From Allobosea sp. (GTDB taxonomy: Bacteria > Pseudomonadota > Alphaproteobacteria > Rhizobiales > Beijerinckiaceae): 64,000 nt of DNA. Positions 29,127 to 36,905 of this stretch are shown in pieces; the stretch's first letter is position 1; each line of letters begins with the position of its first letter. Where the stretch lies: the NCBI RefSeq assembly GCF_017308015.1, contig NZ_JAFKFW010000029.1, positions 1 to 64,000 of the forward strand. The letters are read 5' to 3'. Below the pieces are notes generated by a model. It ran no database searches and was not told the DNA's origin. It saw only the letters and a program-made list of their open reading frames with translations. The position numbers were made by a program, and so were the translations under genes.

Positions 29127-31283
29127 TCATGATTTTCCCTCTGGTCCGACGATGATGAAATCGCGCGGATCGCGGTTCTTGTCGGGGCGCCGCTCCTTTG
29201 CGAGCGCACCGTTGTCCAGCCAGATTTTCAGGATGCGCTTGGCCTGCTCCTTGCCGCCCTTCGTATCCGTATCGAGGCCCAGGACTTCGCCAATCGCGTA
29301 GCCGATCCAGTGCGCCGCCTGACTGTCCGCCCGATAGGTTGGATCAGCCTTCACCATGGCGATGACGCGCTCGCAGTCGGCCGCCGTCACGTGTTCGAGC
29401 ACGCCGGGCATTACCCACGCAGTCGCCACGCCAATGTTGTCCTCCGGCTCGAAACCGCGGCCATTGCCCAGGCCGACACTCTCCATGCGAAACCAGCTCG
29501 CGCTTTCCATCGGCGGAGCCATGTTGGCTTTGCCGTCGTCCACCCGGAAATGAAGCCGGCGCTTCTCGGGCTCGACGCCAGCCCGCTCTGCCTCATCCTT
29601 CGACATGGCGTTGAGGACGCGGGCGCTGCGGACCGCGCCAATCAGAGACGAGCCGCCGCGCGCGTCTTCGACCGAATAGCCCTCCGGCCCGCTCGCGGTT
29701 TTGCGGACGTGGTGAACCAGCTCGATCGCGCAGTTGCATCGCTCCGCAATGCCGGCCCATGTCTTGGCCACCCGATCAATCGCGCCGTTGTCGTTCTCAG
29801 GGACGCCGTGCGAGGCGACGAAGGGATCGATGACGAGCAAATCAATCCGGTTTTCGCGGATAGCTTGCTCCACGCCCTCCACGGTCGGGACCGCGACGCT
29901 CACCCTGCCGCCCGCCGCCATCTCAACCAACCGGATAGGCAGGTCGCGCCCGCTGTCGACAAAGAGCCGATCGGTCATGTCCGCCGCCGTCACCTCATAG
30001 TGAAGGCAGGCAGCGGCAATCCTCCGGTCTAGTTCGTCGCGTGGATCCTCACCGTTCCAGAGCCAGACGCGCAGCGGATCGCGAACGCGGATGCCCAGCA
30101 GGTCACGAGCCGTCACCATGGACAAGGCTTCCACGATGGAGAGCGAGGATTTGCCGAGGCCGCCCGGCGCAACCGTTGTGCTGACGAATCGGCGTACGTA
30201 GTGGCGTCCGTAGAGCCACTGTCGCGTGGGAATAGTGCGAGGGTCCATCAGGACGAATGGCGTCGCTTTGATGCCGGGATTTCCGGCTTCAATCGACGCA
30301 TCCAAGTCTGGAGCCGTTCCGAACTCGCGAACTTCCAGCACGTCAGCATGGTCGCTCTCGCGCTTCTGCCAGGCGTCGTTGGCATCCTTCCCCATGCCGG
30401 CCTTGGGGAGGGCGATGAAAACCTCGCGCTCTGCCTCACGCCACGCGCATCCAACCTGCCGGATCGCCTTGGCGCTGGCGCCGCCGTCGTGCTCGCCCAG
30501 GATGGTCAAGCTATCGACGCCATGCAGGACCGGCAGCTTGGCAATGCCGCCGGCCGTCCCCATCGCCCAGGCGGGGGCATAGCCCATCATGAGGCCCGAC
30601 AAGGCGCTCTCAATACCCTCGCCGACTGTCAGCGCGCCCCGCTCCGCGTCCAGCTCGCCGAGCATGATGGCCGAACCGTCCGCCGGCCCCAGCATCTTTC
30701 GATCGAGCTTGCGGCCGTCTTCCGTCAACGCCGTGCGGTGGATAGCAACGATGGCGCCCGTCTCGATCGAGCGCATCGCCGCCACCATGCAGGGCAGGCG
30801 AACGCCCGGCCCGAACGGGCAAGCTGGATGAAAGCGGATCGTGGACATGGCGACGCCATCGGGAAGCTCCAGCCGACGCGAGGCCAGATAGGTTTCCACG
30901 ATGGTCCCGCGCGGGTCGACAGCCTCCGCCCATAGCTTCAAGGCGGAAGCTTGCCGGTTGTCGACGGGCTGGGATTGCGGCCCATTGCCGTTGTGATGCC
31001 CATTCGCTTTGCTGGCGCGGGCCTGCATGCGGTCGATGGCTTGGGCTGCCCCATCGGCATCGCCGCGCTCTGGCTGCCAGACGATGCCAAGCCGCTGCTC
31101 GACATACGCCTTGCACTTCATCGCGTCGTCGCCGGCATGACTATGGACGATGAGGTTGCCGCCCTCGCCAATCTTCACGGCCATACTGCGGTCGTGTGGC
31201 CGATGGCCGGGGCCGGGAGCCATGACCTGTCCGCTGGAAACGACGCCGCCAAGCGCTTTCGCAATCGCGTTGAGAGACATCAT
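29127..31283 (-). CDS. TOPRIM-RepA primase-helicase
   Basis: 718 aa. The N-terminal half is a DUF7146/TOPRIM-type primase: RFHPACPFGPG, then LTVGEGIESALSG (TOPRIM Glu) and SLTILGEHDGG (DxD-like). The C-terminal half is a RecA/RepA-like ATPase with Walker A in VAPGGLGKSSLSI, a strand WLWNGEDPRDELDRR, Walker B LLVIDPFVASHG and sensor HHVRKT. Such fusions prime and unwind DNA for plasmids, prophages and satellites. No CHC2 zinc finger is seen at the N-terminus. It overlaps the upstream gene by 4 bp, and a repeat-rich putative origin follows. Confidence 0.9.
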   Translation of the reverse strand: MMSLNAIAKALGGVVSSGQVMAPGPGHRPHDRSMAVKIGEGGNLIVHSHAGDDAMKCKAYVEQRLGIVWQPERGDADGAAQAIDRMQARASKANGHHNGNGPQSQPVDNRQASALKLWAEAVDPRGTIVETYLASRRLELPDGVAMSTIRFHPACPFGPGVRLPCMVAAMRSIETGAIVAIHRTALTEDGRKLDRKMLGPADGSAIMLGELDAERGALTVGEGIESALSGLMMGYAPAWAMGTAGGIAKLPVLHGVDSLTILGEHDGGASAKAIRQVGCAWREAEREVFIALPKAGMGKDANDAWQKRESDHADVLEVREFGTAPDLDASIEAGNPGIKATPFVLMDPRTIPTRQWLYGRHYVRRFVSTTVAPGGLGKSSLSIVEALSMVTARDLLGIRVRDPLRVWLWNGEDPRDELDRRIAAACLHYEVTAADMTDRLFVDSGRDLPIRLVEMAAGGRVSVAVPTVEGVEQAIRENRIDLLVIDPFVASHGVPENDNGAIDRVAKTWAGIAERCNCAIELVHHVRKTASGPEGYSVEDARGGSSLIGAVRSARVLNAMSKDEAERAGVEPEKRRLHFRVDDGKANMAPPMESASWFRMESVGLGNGRGFEPEDNIGVATAWVMPGVLEHVTAADCERVIAMVKADPTYRADSQAAHWIGYAIGEVLGLDTDTKGGKEQAKRILKIWLDNGALAKERRPDKNRDPRDFIIVGPEGKS

Positions 31284-31525
31284 TGATCCTCCCTCCGCCG
31301 GAAAGAGCGCAAGGTGCGATCGAGCATTGACGATGCCAGCGAGGCGAAATGCGTCCGGTCGGGAGCGAACTCTGCTTCGAGCCGAGCAGCTAAATCCCGT
31401 CCGGCCTTCACTGCCCTGGGGTAGGAGGGGAAGGGCCCCTCCATTCCAGAGCTATCGCCGTGCTCGCTTTCGTGGATCACGAGCCAGCCGCGAGCGTCCT
31501 CCGCGAGATAGACTTCGCCATTCAT
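31280..31525 (-). CDS. Hypothetical small protein of the replication operon
   Basis: 81 aa. Beta-rich start (GEVYLAEDARGWLVIHESEH), then a helix AVKAGRDLAARLEAEFAPDR. The pattern looks like a DUF2188-type or similar small fold, not identified with certainty. It overlaps both neighbours by 4 bp. Confidence 0.6.
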   Translation of the reverse strand: MNGEVYLAEDARGWLVIHESEHGDSSGMEGPFPSYPRAVKAGRDLAARLEAEFAPDRTHFASLASSMLDRTLRSFRRREDQ

Positions 31526-31779
31526 CGGGAAGCCTCCTCGGGCAAAAGCCCTTGCGCGGTCGCGATTGCGAGCGCTTGGTTGAGCGCCTTGGCCAGCGCC
31601 GGCAGATGGCGGACGCCGATGGCGAGCCCAGCCTTGCCAGGCCGCATGCTGCCGTCATCTGCCCGGAACCAAAGCCGGGCGTTGACGACGGGATGGCCGT
31701 TGAATTCATCGAGCGCGACGCGAACGGTTTCGCGCTCGTTCTTCGGCCATTCCGCGACGATGATGAGGGCGGCGCTCAT
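31522..31779 (-). CDS. PC4/p15-like ssDNA-binding coactivator
   Basis: 85 aa. IIVAEWPKNERETVRVALDE, FNGHPVVNARLWFRADDG and the following RPGKAGLAIGVRHLPALAKA match the beta-beta-beta-beta-alpha PC4 fold (K-N-x-R-E-x-V-R-V-x-L, G-x-x-x-x-x-R-x-W, P-x-K-x-G). PC4-like proteins bind single-stranded DNA and act in replication, repair and transcription. Its place one gene before the primase-helicase suggests a role as the element's ssDNA-binding protein. Confidence 0.75.
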   Translation of the reverse strand: MSAALIIVAEWPKNERETVRVALDEFNGHPVVNARLWFRADDGSMRPGKAGLAIGVRHLPALAKALNQALAIATAQGLLPEEASR

Positions 31780-32240
31780 TCGCCGTCCCTCCGAAATTCC
31801 AGCACCGGATGCGGGCCTGCGATGCCGTTCTCCTCGCGGAAGGGTCGGAGCGTGTAGTTGACGCTTTCGGCCTCGTCCGTGATGCCCAACTCGCGATGAT
31901 AGACCTTCGTCGCCGCGACCAAGCCGAGCACATACTGATGTTCAAGCTGGGCATCGGCCCGGCCGAATTCCTGCATCGAATGGATCAGCCCCTGCGCCAT
32001 GAAGTGCGGCGCAATGGTCGTCGGGCCGGCTTCCGTCATCACGGCGCGGGTATCCTTGCCCCATTCCTTGCGGAGGCGGGCAATGAACTCGCGGCGCAAA
32101 TCACGCGGGAGGGCAAGGCATTGCTGCATGTCCTGCCAGGAATGCCAGACCATCCGATGGCCGGGCAGTGGCGGGCGGAAGTAGCGCAAGTTGGCGAGGC
32201 CAACAGCGGCGGCGGAAAGGGGATGAACGATGTCGCTCAT
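31776..32240 (-). CDS. Hypothetical protein of the replication operon
   Basis: 154 aa. Aromatic-rich start (LRYFRPPLPGHRMVWHSWQD), then helices (FIARLRKEWGKDTRAVMTEA). The WxSWxDMQxCLxLPRxLRR segment appears in conserved hypothetical proteins next to phage replication genes. Function unknown. Overlaps both neighbours by 4 bp. Confidence 0.6.
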   Translation of the reverse strand: MSDIVHPLSAAAVGLANLRYFRPPLPGHRMVWHSWQDMQQCLALPRDLRREFIARLRKEWGKDTRAVMTEAGPTTIAPHFMAQGLIHSMQEFGRADAQLEHQYVLGLVAATKVYHRELGITDEAESVNYTLRPFREENGIAGPHPVLEFRRDGE

Positions 32241-32569
32241 GCTTCCTCTCCTTCGTCTTCCTCGCGAGCCGGCAGGACTTCATCCCAGATGAATCCGAGC
32301 AGGCGGCGACTGGTTACGACCGTCATGTCAGCAGTGAAGTAGATCTCGCCCAGCCGCCTATCGAAGGTGTTGGAATTCAGCACATCGGAAAGGATTAGGT
32401 ACGCAGTCGCGTTCATGATGTCCCGGCCAACCTGCTCCTCGGTGCAGCCTGATTCCTTCAAGGCGCGCTCGAAAACCGCGCTGTAGGAGACGGGCTCCGG
32501 CGTCGTGGCAACGTGGACCATGATGCCCGCGATAAGCTGCGCCCGCAGCTCGGGAAGAGGCTTCCTCAT
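32237..32569 (-). CDS. Hypothetical protein of the replication operon
   Basis: 110 aa, mixed helix and strand (LRAQLIAGIMVHVATTPEPV; RRLLGFIWDEVLPAREEDEG). Acidic C-terminus. Overlaps by 4 bp with both neighbours. No motif identified. Confidence 0.6.
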   Translation of the reverse strand: MRKPLPELRAQLIAGIMVHVATTPEPVSYSAVFERALKESGCTEEQVGRDIMNATAYLILSDVLNSNTFDRRLGEIYFTADMTVVTSRRLLGFIWDEVLPAREEDEGEEA

Positions 32570-32877
32570 GCCGCAACTCCCGACGCAGTGCCGCGGTCGA
32601 CCGCAACAATTTCAACAGGGGTGGTCAGCTTGTAGCGGGCATGGGTTCCGATGCCGTGGCTTTCGGAACCCGTCTCGATGCCGACACCCATCCCGCGCAA
32701 GTCGAAGACGTACGCGCCCAGGCGATAGGCAGGCCCGCCGGGGAAATCGACGCCAGAGACGCCTTTGGAACCGCGCTCGACGAGCGCGAGCAGCGTCAAC
32801 GCCTCGCGGCCGTTGCAGTGGATGGTGGTTTCGCCAGCGATGCGGGCGATGACTTTGGGATATGCGCGCTTGGTCAA
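32566..32877 (-). CDS. Winged-helix domain protein, TTG start
   Basis: 103 aa starting with TTG 32877: GGAGG lies 8 bases upstream, and the codon forms a TTGA overlap with the previous stop. A longer frame to 33045 is the opposite-frame image of the upstream gene. The body (HCNGREALTLLALVERGSKG, FDLRGMGVGIETGSESHGIG, THARYKLT) matches the short winged-helix family found next to replication genes of Rhizobiales prophages. Probably DNA-binding. Confidence 0.7.
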   Translation of the reverse strand: MTKRAYPKVIARIAGETTIHCNGREALTLLALVERGSKGVSGVDFPGGPAYRLGAYVFDLRGMGVGIETGSESHGIGTHARYKLTTPVEIVAVDRGTASGVAA

Positions 32878-33074
32878 TGCCGCGCCTCCTTCAAGAGGCC
32901 GGCGTGACCGGCGATGACGAGCGCAACGCTCGGAGAAACGGCAACGCGGGAGAGAATGCGCTTGAGCGCCAGTGCCGTCGTGGTATGTTCGGGAAGGACA
33001 GCCGCCAAGCAAAGTCCATTCCCGAGGCCGGTTTCGCGCTGACACGCGACCGGCCTCGATGCTTTGATGGTCAT
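32874..33074 (-). CDS. Hypothetical small protein
   Basis: 66 aa. Start ATG 33074 lies 5 bp after the AlpA-like gene and the stop overlaps the TTG start of the next gene, so its position in the chain supports it. Ser/Ala/Val-rich helices; no motif recognised. Confidence 0.5.
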   Translation of the reverse strand: MTIKASRPVACQRETGLGNGLCLAAVLPEHTTTALALKRILSRVAVSPSVALVIAGHAGLLKEARH

Positions 33075-33079
33075 GGTGC

Positions 33080-33289
33080 TTACGCAGCCTCCTTCATCGT
33101 CGGGAGGGAGCGGAGCCAGGCTTCCAGATCGGCAGCGAGAATGAGCGTGCGACGCCCGAGCTTGCGGGCGGACAGGCGACCCGCGTTGAGCTCTTGATAG
33201 ATCGTGTTGACGCCCGTCGCAGCGGCTCGCGCGGCCTCTTGTGGCGAGTACGCGAGTGGCTTGGTGGGGCTTTCAGTCCTCTGATGCAT
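33080..33289 (-). CDS. AlpA/excisionase-like HTH protein
   Basis: 69 aa. LAYSPQEAARAAATGVNTIY then QELNAGRLSARKLGRRTLIL and ADLEAWLRSLP is the helix-turn-helix_17 (MerR-like winged helix) of excisionases and AlpA. It heads the replication operon and lies 2 kb from the integrase. Likely regulates excision and possibly transcription of the operon or of int. The upstream gap has a cluster of GGTAA/TTACC inverted repeats. Confidence 0.85.
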   Translation of the reverse strand: MHQRTESPTKPLAYSPQEAARAAATGVNTIYQELNAGRLSARKLGRRTLILAADLEAWLRSLPTMKEAA

Positions 33290-33394
33290 TGAGCGACCCT
33301 TTCGCAGCAGGCAAAGCGCCTGGGAAAGGATGGTCGCAGACGCAGAGCTTACCCGCGACGACGAGGAATTCGAAGAAAACCTTGATTTTTCAAA

Positions 33395-33444
33395 GGGTAA
33401 GAAAAATTATGCTGGGTAAATTCTGTTACCCGGTAAGGCTTACC
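33395..33444. promoter_or_regulatory. GGGTAA/TTACC inverted-repeat cluster upstream of the AlpA-like operon
   Basis: GGGTAA (33395), GGGTAA (33414) with TTACCC (33426), and GGTAAG-G-CTTACC (33432-33444) lie within 50 bp. The stop codon of 34198-33440 sits inside the last palindrome. The cluster lies 105-155 bp upstream of the AlpA-like start, so it probably is an operator for the replication operon. Confidence 0.6.
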
Positions 33445-34198
33445 AGAAAACGACGATCAGCCCCTCGGCTGCCGCTTCGTTCGCTGCTTTGTTCCGGCCC
33501 GAGAGAATTTGCCGGATTGTTTGCTCGCTGAGCGTGTTCGTTGCCCCCAACTTCTCGACAATTGTGCGTGCACCAGCGGTCGGACCTGGTGGCCAAACGC
33601 CTGCGTTCACGAGCTCTATCTTTGCCGCGCGGATCGCTTGCCAATGTCGGATTTGCTGCGTCGCGGCGAAAGATTGCGAACGTGCACTTTTCGGGGCCGC
33701 CGAAGCCGAAACGCCTGGAGCAGTCACGGGGCTTGGATCGACGACCGTGCTAAGTGGGATGTCGTCCATGTCTGCGATGCGTGGCGGCAGAAACTGGCGC
33801 TCAAGATCTGCGCGTCGGAACACCGGAGATTGATAGTAGGGGTAGTCACCCTGCTTTGGCTGCGCGTCCTTGTCGTCCAGTTTCATGCTGAGCCAATCGG
33901 CCGGGTCTATTCGCTCGGATTTGGGGCCGAAGTTCCAATAGTTCCCGGTCGTTTCCCAGGCCTCATCTTTCTGCCGCAGATGACCTTTCGCTAAAACTCT
34001 CCCTCGCTCGCAGGCGCTCAGAAGGAACTGGCGCGAACGGCGAAAATGGCGGTGCGGCCTCGTATTATTCTGAACTGTCCAATGGGAAATCCTAAGCGCA
34101 AATCGGATGCCGTTTTCGTCCCGGCAACTCCGCGCGAATTTCTCGTCGCCTGTGATGATCCAGGCAATAGCCCAATTGAGCGAGACATATTCATCCAT
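33440..34198 (-). CDS. Hypothetical protein next to the integrase
   Basis: 252 aa, start MDEYVSLNWAIAWIITGDEK. The middle holds an aromatic cluster (WETTGNYWNFGPKSERIDPA) and the C-terminal 60 residues form a helix-turn-helix-like segment (ARTIVEKLGATNTLSEQTIR then QILSGR). The N-terminal SLxEAIAWIxTGD pattern is known from hypothetical proteins of Rhizobiales islands. Function unknown. A 96-bp gap separates it from int. Confidence 0.65.
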   Translation of the reverse strand: MDEYVSLNWAIAWIITGDEKFARSCRDENGIRFALRISHWTVQNNTRPHRHFRRSRQFLLSACERGRVLAKGHLRQKDEAWETTGNYWNFGPKSERIDPADWLSMKLDDKDAQPKQGDYPYYQSPVFRRADLERQFLPPRIADMDDIPLSTVVDPSPVTAPGVSASAAPKSARSQSFAATQQIRHWQAIRAAKIELVNAGVWPPGPTAGARTIVEKLGATNTLSEQTIRQILSGRNKAANEAAAEGLIVVFW

Positions 34199-34294
34199 TA
34201 TCGCAGCACCGCGAACACCGAAGTGGAGGACAGGGAAACCGAGCGGTGCTTCTCGGCTTATCGGCTGGCCGGCCTATCCCTGCCCAACTGTGCC

Positions 34295-35524
34295 CTATCC
34301 GGCTTTTGCCCGGATTGGCGTGACGTTTTCGCCCTTGGTCTTCGGCGTTCCGACGAATCCCGCCCAAGCGTCCATCAGTTTCTTGCGCTTCAGCAGCGCA
34401 TCGCTCCGGCGGTATGCGCGCTCGGTCTCGTCTCCAATCACGTGCGCTAGGGCTGCCTCGGCAACCTCTCGGGGGAAGGAAGTGCACTCTCCCGCCCAAT
34501 CGCGGAAGCTCGATCGGAAGCCGTGAGGTGTGAACTGTTCCCTGTCCATGCGACGCAGCAGCATGAGCATTGCGTGCGAGGACAACGGCCGACCCTTTCG
34601 GGCGCCTGCGAAGACGTACTCGCCCAGCGATTTGCTGGGTTCAACACTTTCGAGAATGGCGATGGCTCGATCCGTCAGCGGTACGCGGTGAGGTCGGCCG
34701 GCTTTCATCCGTTCAGCCGGCACCGTCCAAACCTTCGCTTTCAAATCGATTTCGGTCCATTCCGCGCCAATTACCTCACCCGATCGGCTCGCGCACAAAA
34801 TCAGGAACTCCATTGCCTTCGCCGCCGTCGCGTCGCGCTTGCGAAGCTCAGCGATGAAATCGGGGACGTCGGCATAGGGCATGGCTGGATGATGCCCGCG
34901 CTGAAGTTTCTGCTTGCGTGGCAATAGGTGATCGAGGTGGCCGCGCCAGCGGGCTGGATTCTCGCCGGTGCGATGGCCTTTCGCTTTGGCGGCATCCAGA
35001 ACGCGCTCAATCCGCCCGCGGAGCCGAGACGCCGTTTCCTGCTTCATGGTCCATATCGGCTTCAGCACGCCCAAGACCTGCTCGGTTCCGACTTTGTCGA
35101 TGGGGATGGGCCTTAACGACGCCCCATGCGTCTTGAGTGTGGTCGACCATTGCGCCTGATGCTTCGCGTTGCGGAAGCCGACCTTGATATCTTCCACCAA
35201 ATCGTCAGCGAATTTGCCGAAAGTCGGGACTGCCTCAGGCTCCGTCTGGGAAGCTGCTTCGCGCTTAGCTTCGATCGGATTGATCCCGGCTTTCACCTGC
35301 TTGCGGGCTTCCGCAGCTTTGTCGCGCGCATCAGCGAGAGAGACAGTCGAGACGCCTCCGAGGCCTAGCTCCTTCAGCTTGCCTTGCCAGCGAAACAGGA
35401 ACAGCCAGCTCTTGGCGCCGGCCGCATTGATCGTGAGATAGAGGCCTTCGCCATCGTTGTGGCGCCCGGGCTTCGTGAGCGTTGTGACGGCTCTTGCAGA
35501 GAGGCGCTTTAGAGGGCGGCCCAT
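34295..35524 (-). CDS. int: P4-type tyrosine integrase
   Basis: 409 aa from ATG 35524 (MGRPLKRLSARAV); a TTG eight codons upstream is less likely. Residues 1-90 are the arm-binding DUF4102 domain (DGEGLYLTINAAGAKSWLFL; RWQGKLKELGLGG). The catalytic residues of tyrosine recombinases are visible: R247 in CASRSGEVIG, H334-x-x-R337 in HGFRSSFRDWAG, H361 in ALAHV and the nucleophile Y371 in AYRRSD. It inserts and excises the element at the tRNA-Ser 3' end. The start region overlaps a pair of GTTGGGGA repeats, so the protein may bind next to and repress its own gene. Confidence 0.95.
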   Translation of the reverse strand: MGRPLKRLSARAVTTLTKPGRHNDGEGLYLTINAAGAKSWLFLFRWQGKLKELGLGGVSTVSLADARDKAAEARKQVKAGINPIEAKREAASQTEPEAVPTFGKFADDLVEDIKVGFRNAKHQAQWSTTLKTHGASLRPIPIDKVGTEQVLGVLKPIWTMKQETASRLRGRIERVLDAAKAKGHRTGENPARWRGHLDHLLPRKQKLQRGHHPAMPYADVPDFIAELRKRDATAAKAMEFLILCASRSGEVIGAEWTEIDLKAKVWTVPAERMKAGRPHRVPLTDRAIAILESVEPSKSLGEYVFAGARKGRPLSSHAMLMLLRRMDREQFTPHGFRSSFRDWAGECTSFPREVAEAALAHVIGDETERAYRRSDALLKRKKLMDAWAGFVGTPKTKGENVTPIRAKAG

Positions 35525-35528
35525 GGCA

Positions 35529-35551
35529 ATCCCCAACTCTTTCCCCAACTT
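35529..35551 (+). repeat. Right pair of arm-type repeats
   Basis: ATCCCCAACTC at 35529 and TTCCCCAACTT at 35541, 12-bp pitch, directly upstream of int and 119 bp inside attR. Matches the left pair 5355-5377 in strand and spacing. Confidence 0.7.
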
Positions 35552-35669
35552 CTGACGAAGGTTCTAACGGAGCGGGACGGAAAGAGACAGAGAAAAAGGC
35601 AAGGAATCCCCTAGAATGACCGCGAGCGGGGTTGCACTGACGGAGATTGACGGATAGCGGTTACGCGGA

Positions 35670-35684
35670 CTCCCTGTCCGCCAC
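35670..35684 (+). repeat. attR core, 15-bp direct repeat
   Basis: CTCCCTGTCCGCCAC, identical to the tRNA-Ser 3' end at 5286-5300. It marks the right boundary of the element; chromosomal DNA resumes after it. Confidence 0.88.
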
Positions 35685-35856
35685 TTCCATCTCCGCTGCT
35701 TCTCCGAATTCGCGGATATTCCGTGTCTGCAATACACGTGACGCGTGCGTTTCCGCGTTTCCGCAAGCAAATTTCGGCGGGGGTAGAGTCCAGGAGGGTT
35801 GAACCACCCTGCAAGTCTGCGCCTTAATCGGGGCTCCCACAGCAAGGAGAAAACCA

Positions 35857-36066
35857 ATGCGACTGGCACTTGCCATCATCACCTTGGCTCTCACCGGCTG
35901 CAACGGCACGCCGGAGTCCCATCATCCCGCACGCGACTATACGGTCGGCACAGCACAATGCTCGAAATTCGGGTGGGGCACGGCGCAGATGGCCGAATGC
36001 CTCGACCGCGCAGCCGAGCGGCAGTCGGCGACCGCGTCGCAGAATCGCGCCGGCGACGCGGGTTGA
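35857..36066 (+). CDS. Small lipoprotein
   Basis: 69 aa. Signal peptide MRLALAIITLALTGC with a lipobox (LTGC, Cys15), then a short mature part with a second Cys pair region (QCSKFGWGTAQMAECLD). AAGGAG precedes the ATG. It would be anchored to a membrane facing the periplasm. Function unknown. Confidence 0.7.
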   Translation: MRLALAIITLALTGCNGTPESHHPARDYTVGTAQCSKFGWGTAQMAECLDRAAERQSATASQNRAGDAG

Positions 36067-36184
36067 ACCGCATGGGACCGGTGGATTTTGCGGCCCGGTT
36101 TCCCTGCTGCAGCCCCAGCTTGTATTTCGTGAGATGACATGGACAGGGTTGCAAGCGGCCGTCAGGCGCGGCAAAGATAAGGGC

Positions 36185-36466
36185 ATGATCAGGATATCGA
36201 TAGCCGCCAGCCTGGTTGCCGTTCTGGCCGCCGGCTGCGTTTCATCCCGGCCTCAGCCTGTCCAGCAGACTGCGGCTTCTCCTGCCAAGCGCATCGTTCG
36301 CGACGGCGCGCAACTCGCTCTACCGGATGGCACGCGAGTCACGCCGGATTATACCGGCGGCTTCACCTTGCCGAATGGCGACTACGTGAAGCGCGAGCGC
36401 GGGGCGCTGGTGTTGCCCACGGGCGCACGCTGCCAGCCCGACGCAACCGGGTATGTCTGTCCCTGA
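36185..36466 (+). CDS. Lipoprotein, hypothetical
   Basis: 93 aa from ATG 36185. Signal peptide SIAASLVAVLAAGC with lipobox AAGC. The mature part has two related beta units, LALPDGTRVTPDYTGGFTLP and LVLPTGARCQPDATGYVCP, like a small DUF-type cell-envelope fold. An open frame extends further upstream but lacks support. Confidence 0.7.
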   Translation: MIRISIAASLVAVLAAGCVSSRPQPVQQTAASPAKRIVRDGAQLALPDGTRVTPDYTGGFTLPNGDYVKRERGALVLPTGARCQPDATGYVCP

Positions 36467-36544
36467 CGTGGCGGGGCGCCGGATCACGGCGCCTGCGTCG
36501 CGGCTGATTCGTCCCCCAGCCCGTCGGTGACGGCTGGGGTGCCC

Positions 36545-36757
36545 TCATGCAGCGCCGGATGAGTGCCGGCGTTTCTTCGCCATGTCAGCGCCAGCATCAT
36601 CGGAATCGTCGAGCACGCGATTATGGCTGCGGAAGGCCCAAATTTCCTTCGCTGCCTCCCAGTGCTCGCGATCACGCCCTTCGGGCTGCCCATCCTTGAT
36701 CCAGAGCCCGTAAGCGATCTTCCGGATCTCATGCTGGGTCTTGTCGTCCTGCTTCAT
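36545..36757 (-). CDS. DUF2934 domain protein
   Basis: 70 aa from ATG 36757 with GGAGG six bases upstream. HEIRKIAYGLWIKDGQPEGR followed by DREHWEAAKEIW is the DUF2934 signature (I-A-Y-x-L-W-x-x-x-G-x-P-x-G-x-x-x-x-H-W), a small domain common in Rhizobiales with unknown role. Confidence 0.8.
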   Translation of the reverse strand: MKQDDKTQHEIRKIAYGLWIKDGQPEGRDREHWEAAKEIWAFRSHNRVLDDSDDAGADMAKKRRHSSGAA

Positions 36758-36880
36758 GTCTCGCCTCCATGATCGCTCCCCAATGCGCATATGGGGAATC
36801 CTGGTTTCGGAGAGGATGACGGCTTCGCCGTGCGGGGGAACAACTGCGGATCGGCCGGGTTGTTCCCGCGCGCGGGAAGT

Positions 36881-36903
36881 ATCCCGCCCGGAGCGGGCGG
36901 GAT
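36881..36903 (-). terminator. Hairpin after the symporter gene
   Basis: ATCCCGCCC / GGGCGGGAT, 9-bp perfect stem with a short loop, three bases after the stop codon of 36906-37928. No T-run follows, so termination would be weak. Confidence 0.4.
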
Positions 36904-36905
36904 GG

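Larger units (their letters stand above)
5286..35684. mobile_element. Integrated element (prophage- or satellite-like) at tRNA-Ser
   Basis: About 30.4 kb bounded by a 15-bp direct repeat (CTCCCTGTCCGCCAC) at the tRNA 3' end and at 35670. It encodes a P4-type integrase, an AlpA-like protein, an XRE repressor, a primase-helicase, ejection-like virion proteins and several defence-like modules. Genes are packed in operons with many 4-bp stop/start overlaps. I find no terminase, portal, capsid, protease, tail or lysis cassette that I can recognise. It is therefore a deleted prophage or a satellite that uses a helper phage; the sequence alone does not decide. Confidence 0.9.

Noticed and set aside
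28978-29130. ATG start at 29130 for the small gene after the primase
   Set aside because: The first 51 residues only translate a repeat block; GTG 28977 has a good ribosome site.
5286-35684. CRISPR array within the element
   Set aside because: No series of regular repeats with unique spacers was seen; the three repeats at 27924-28009 are too few and unequal.
36545-36790. Earlier start of the DUF2934 gene at 36790
   Set aside because: ATG 36757 has GGAGG at ideal distance; the earlier one has none.
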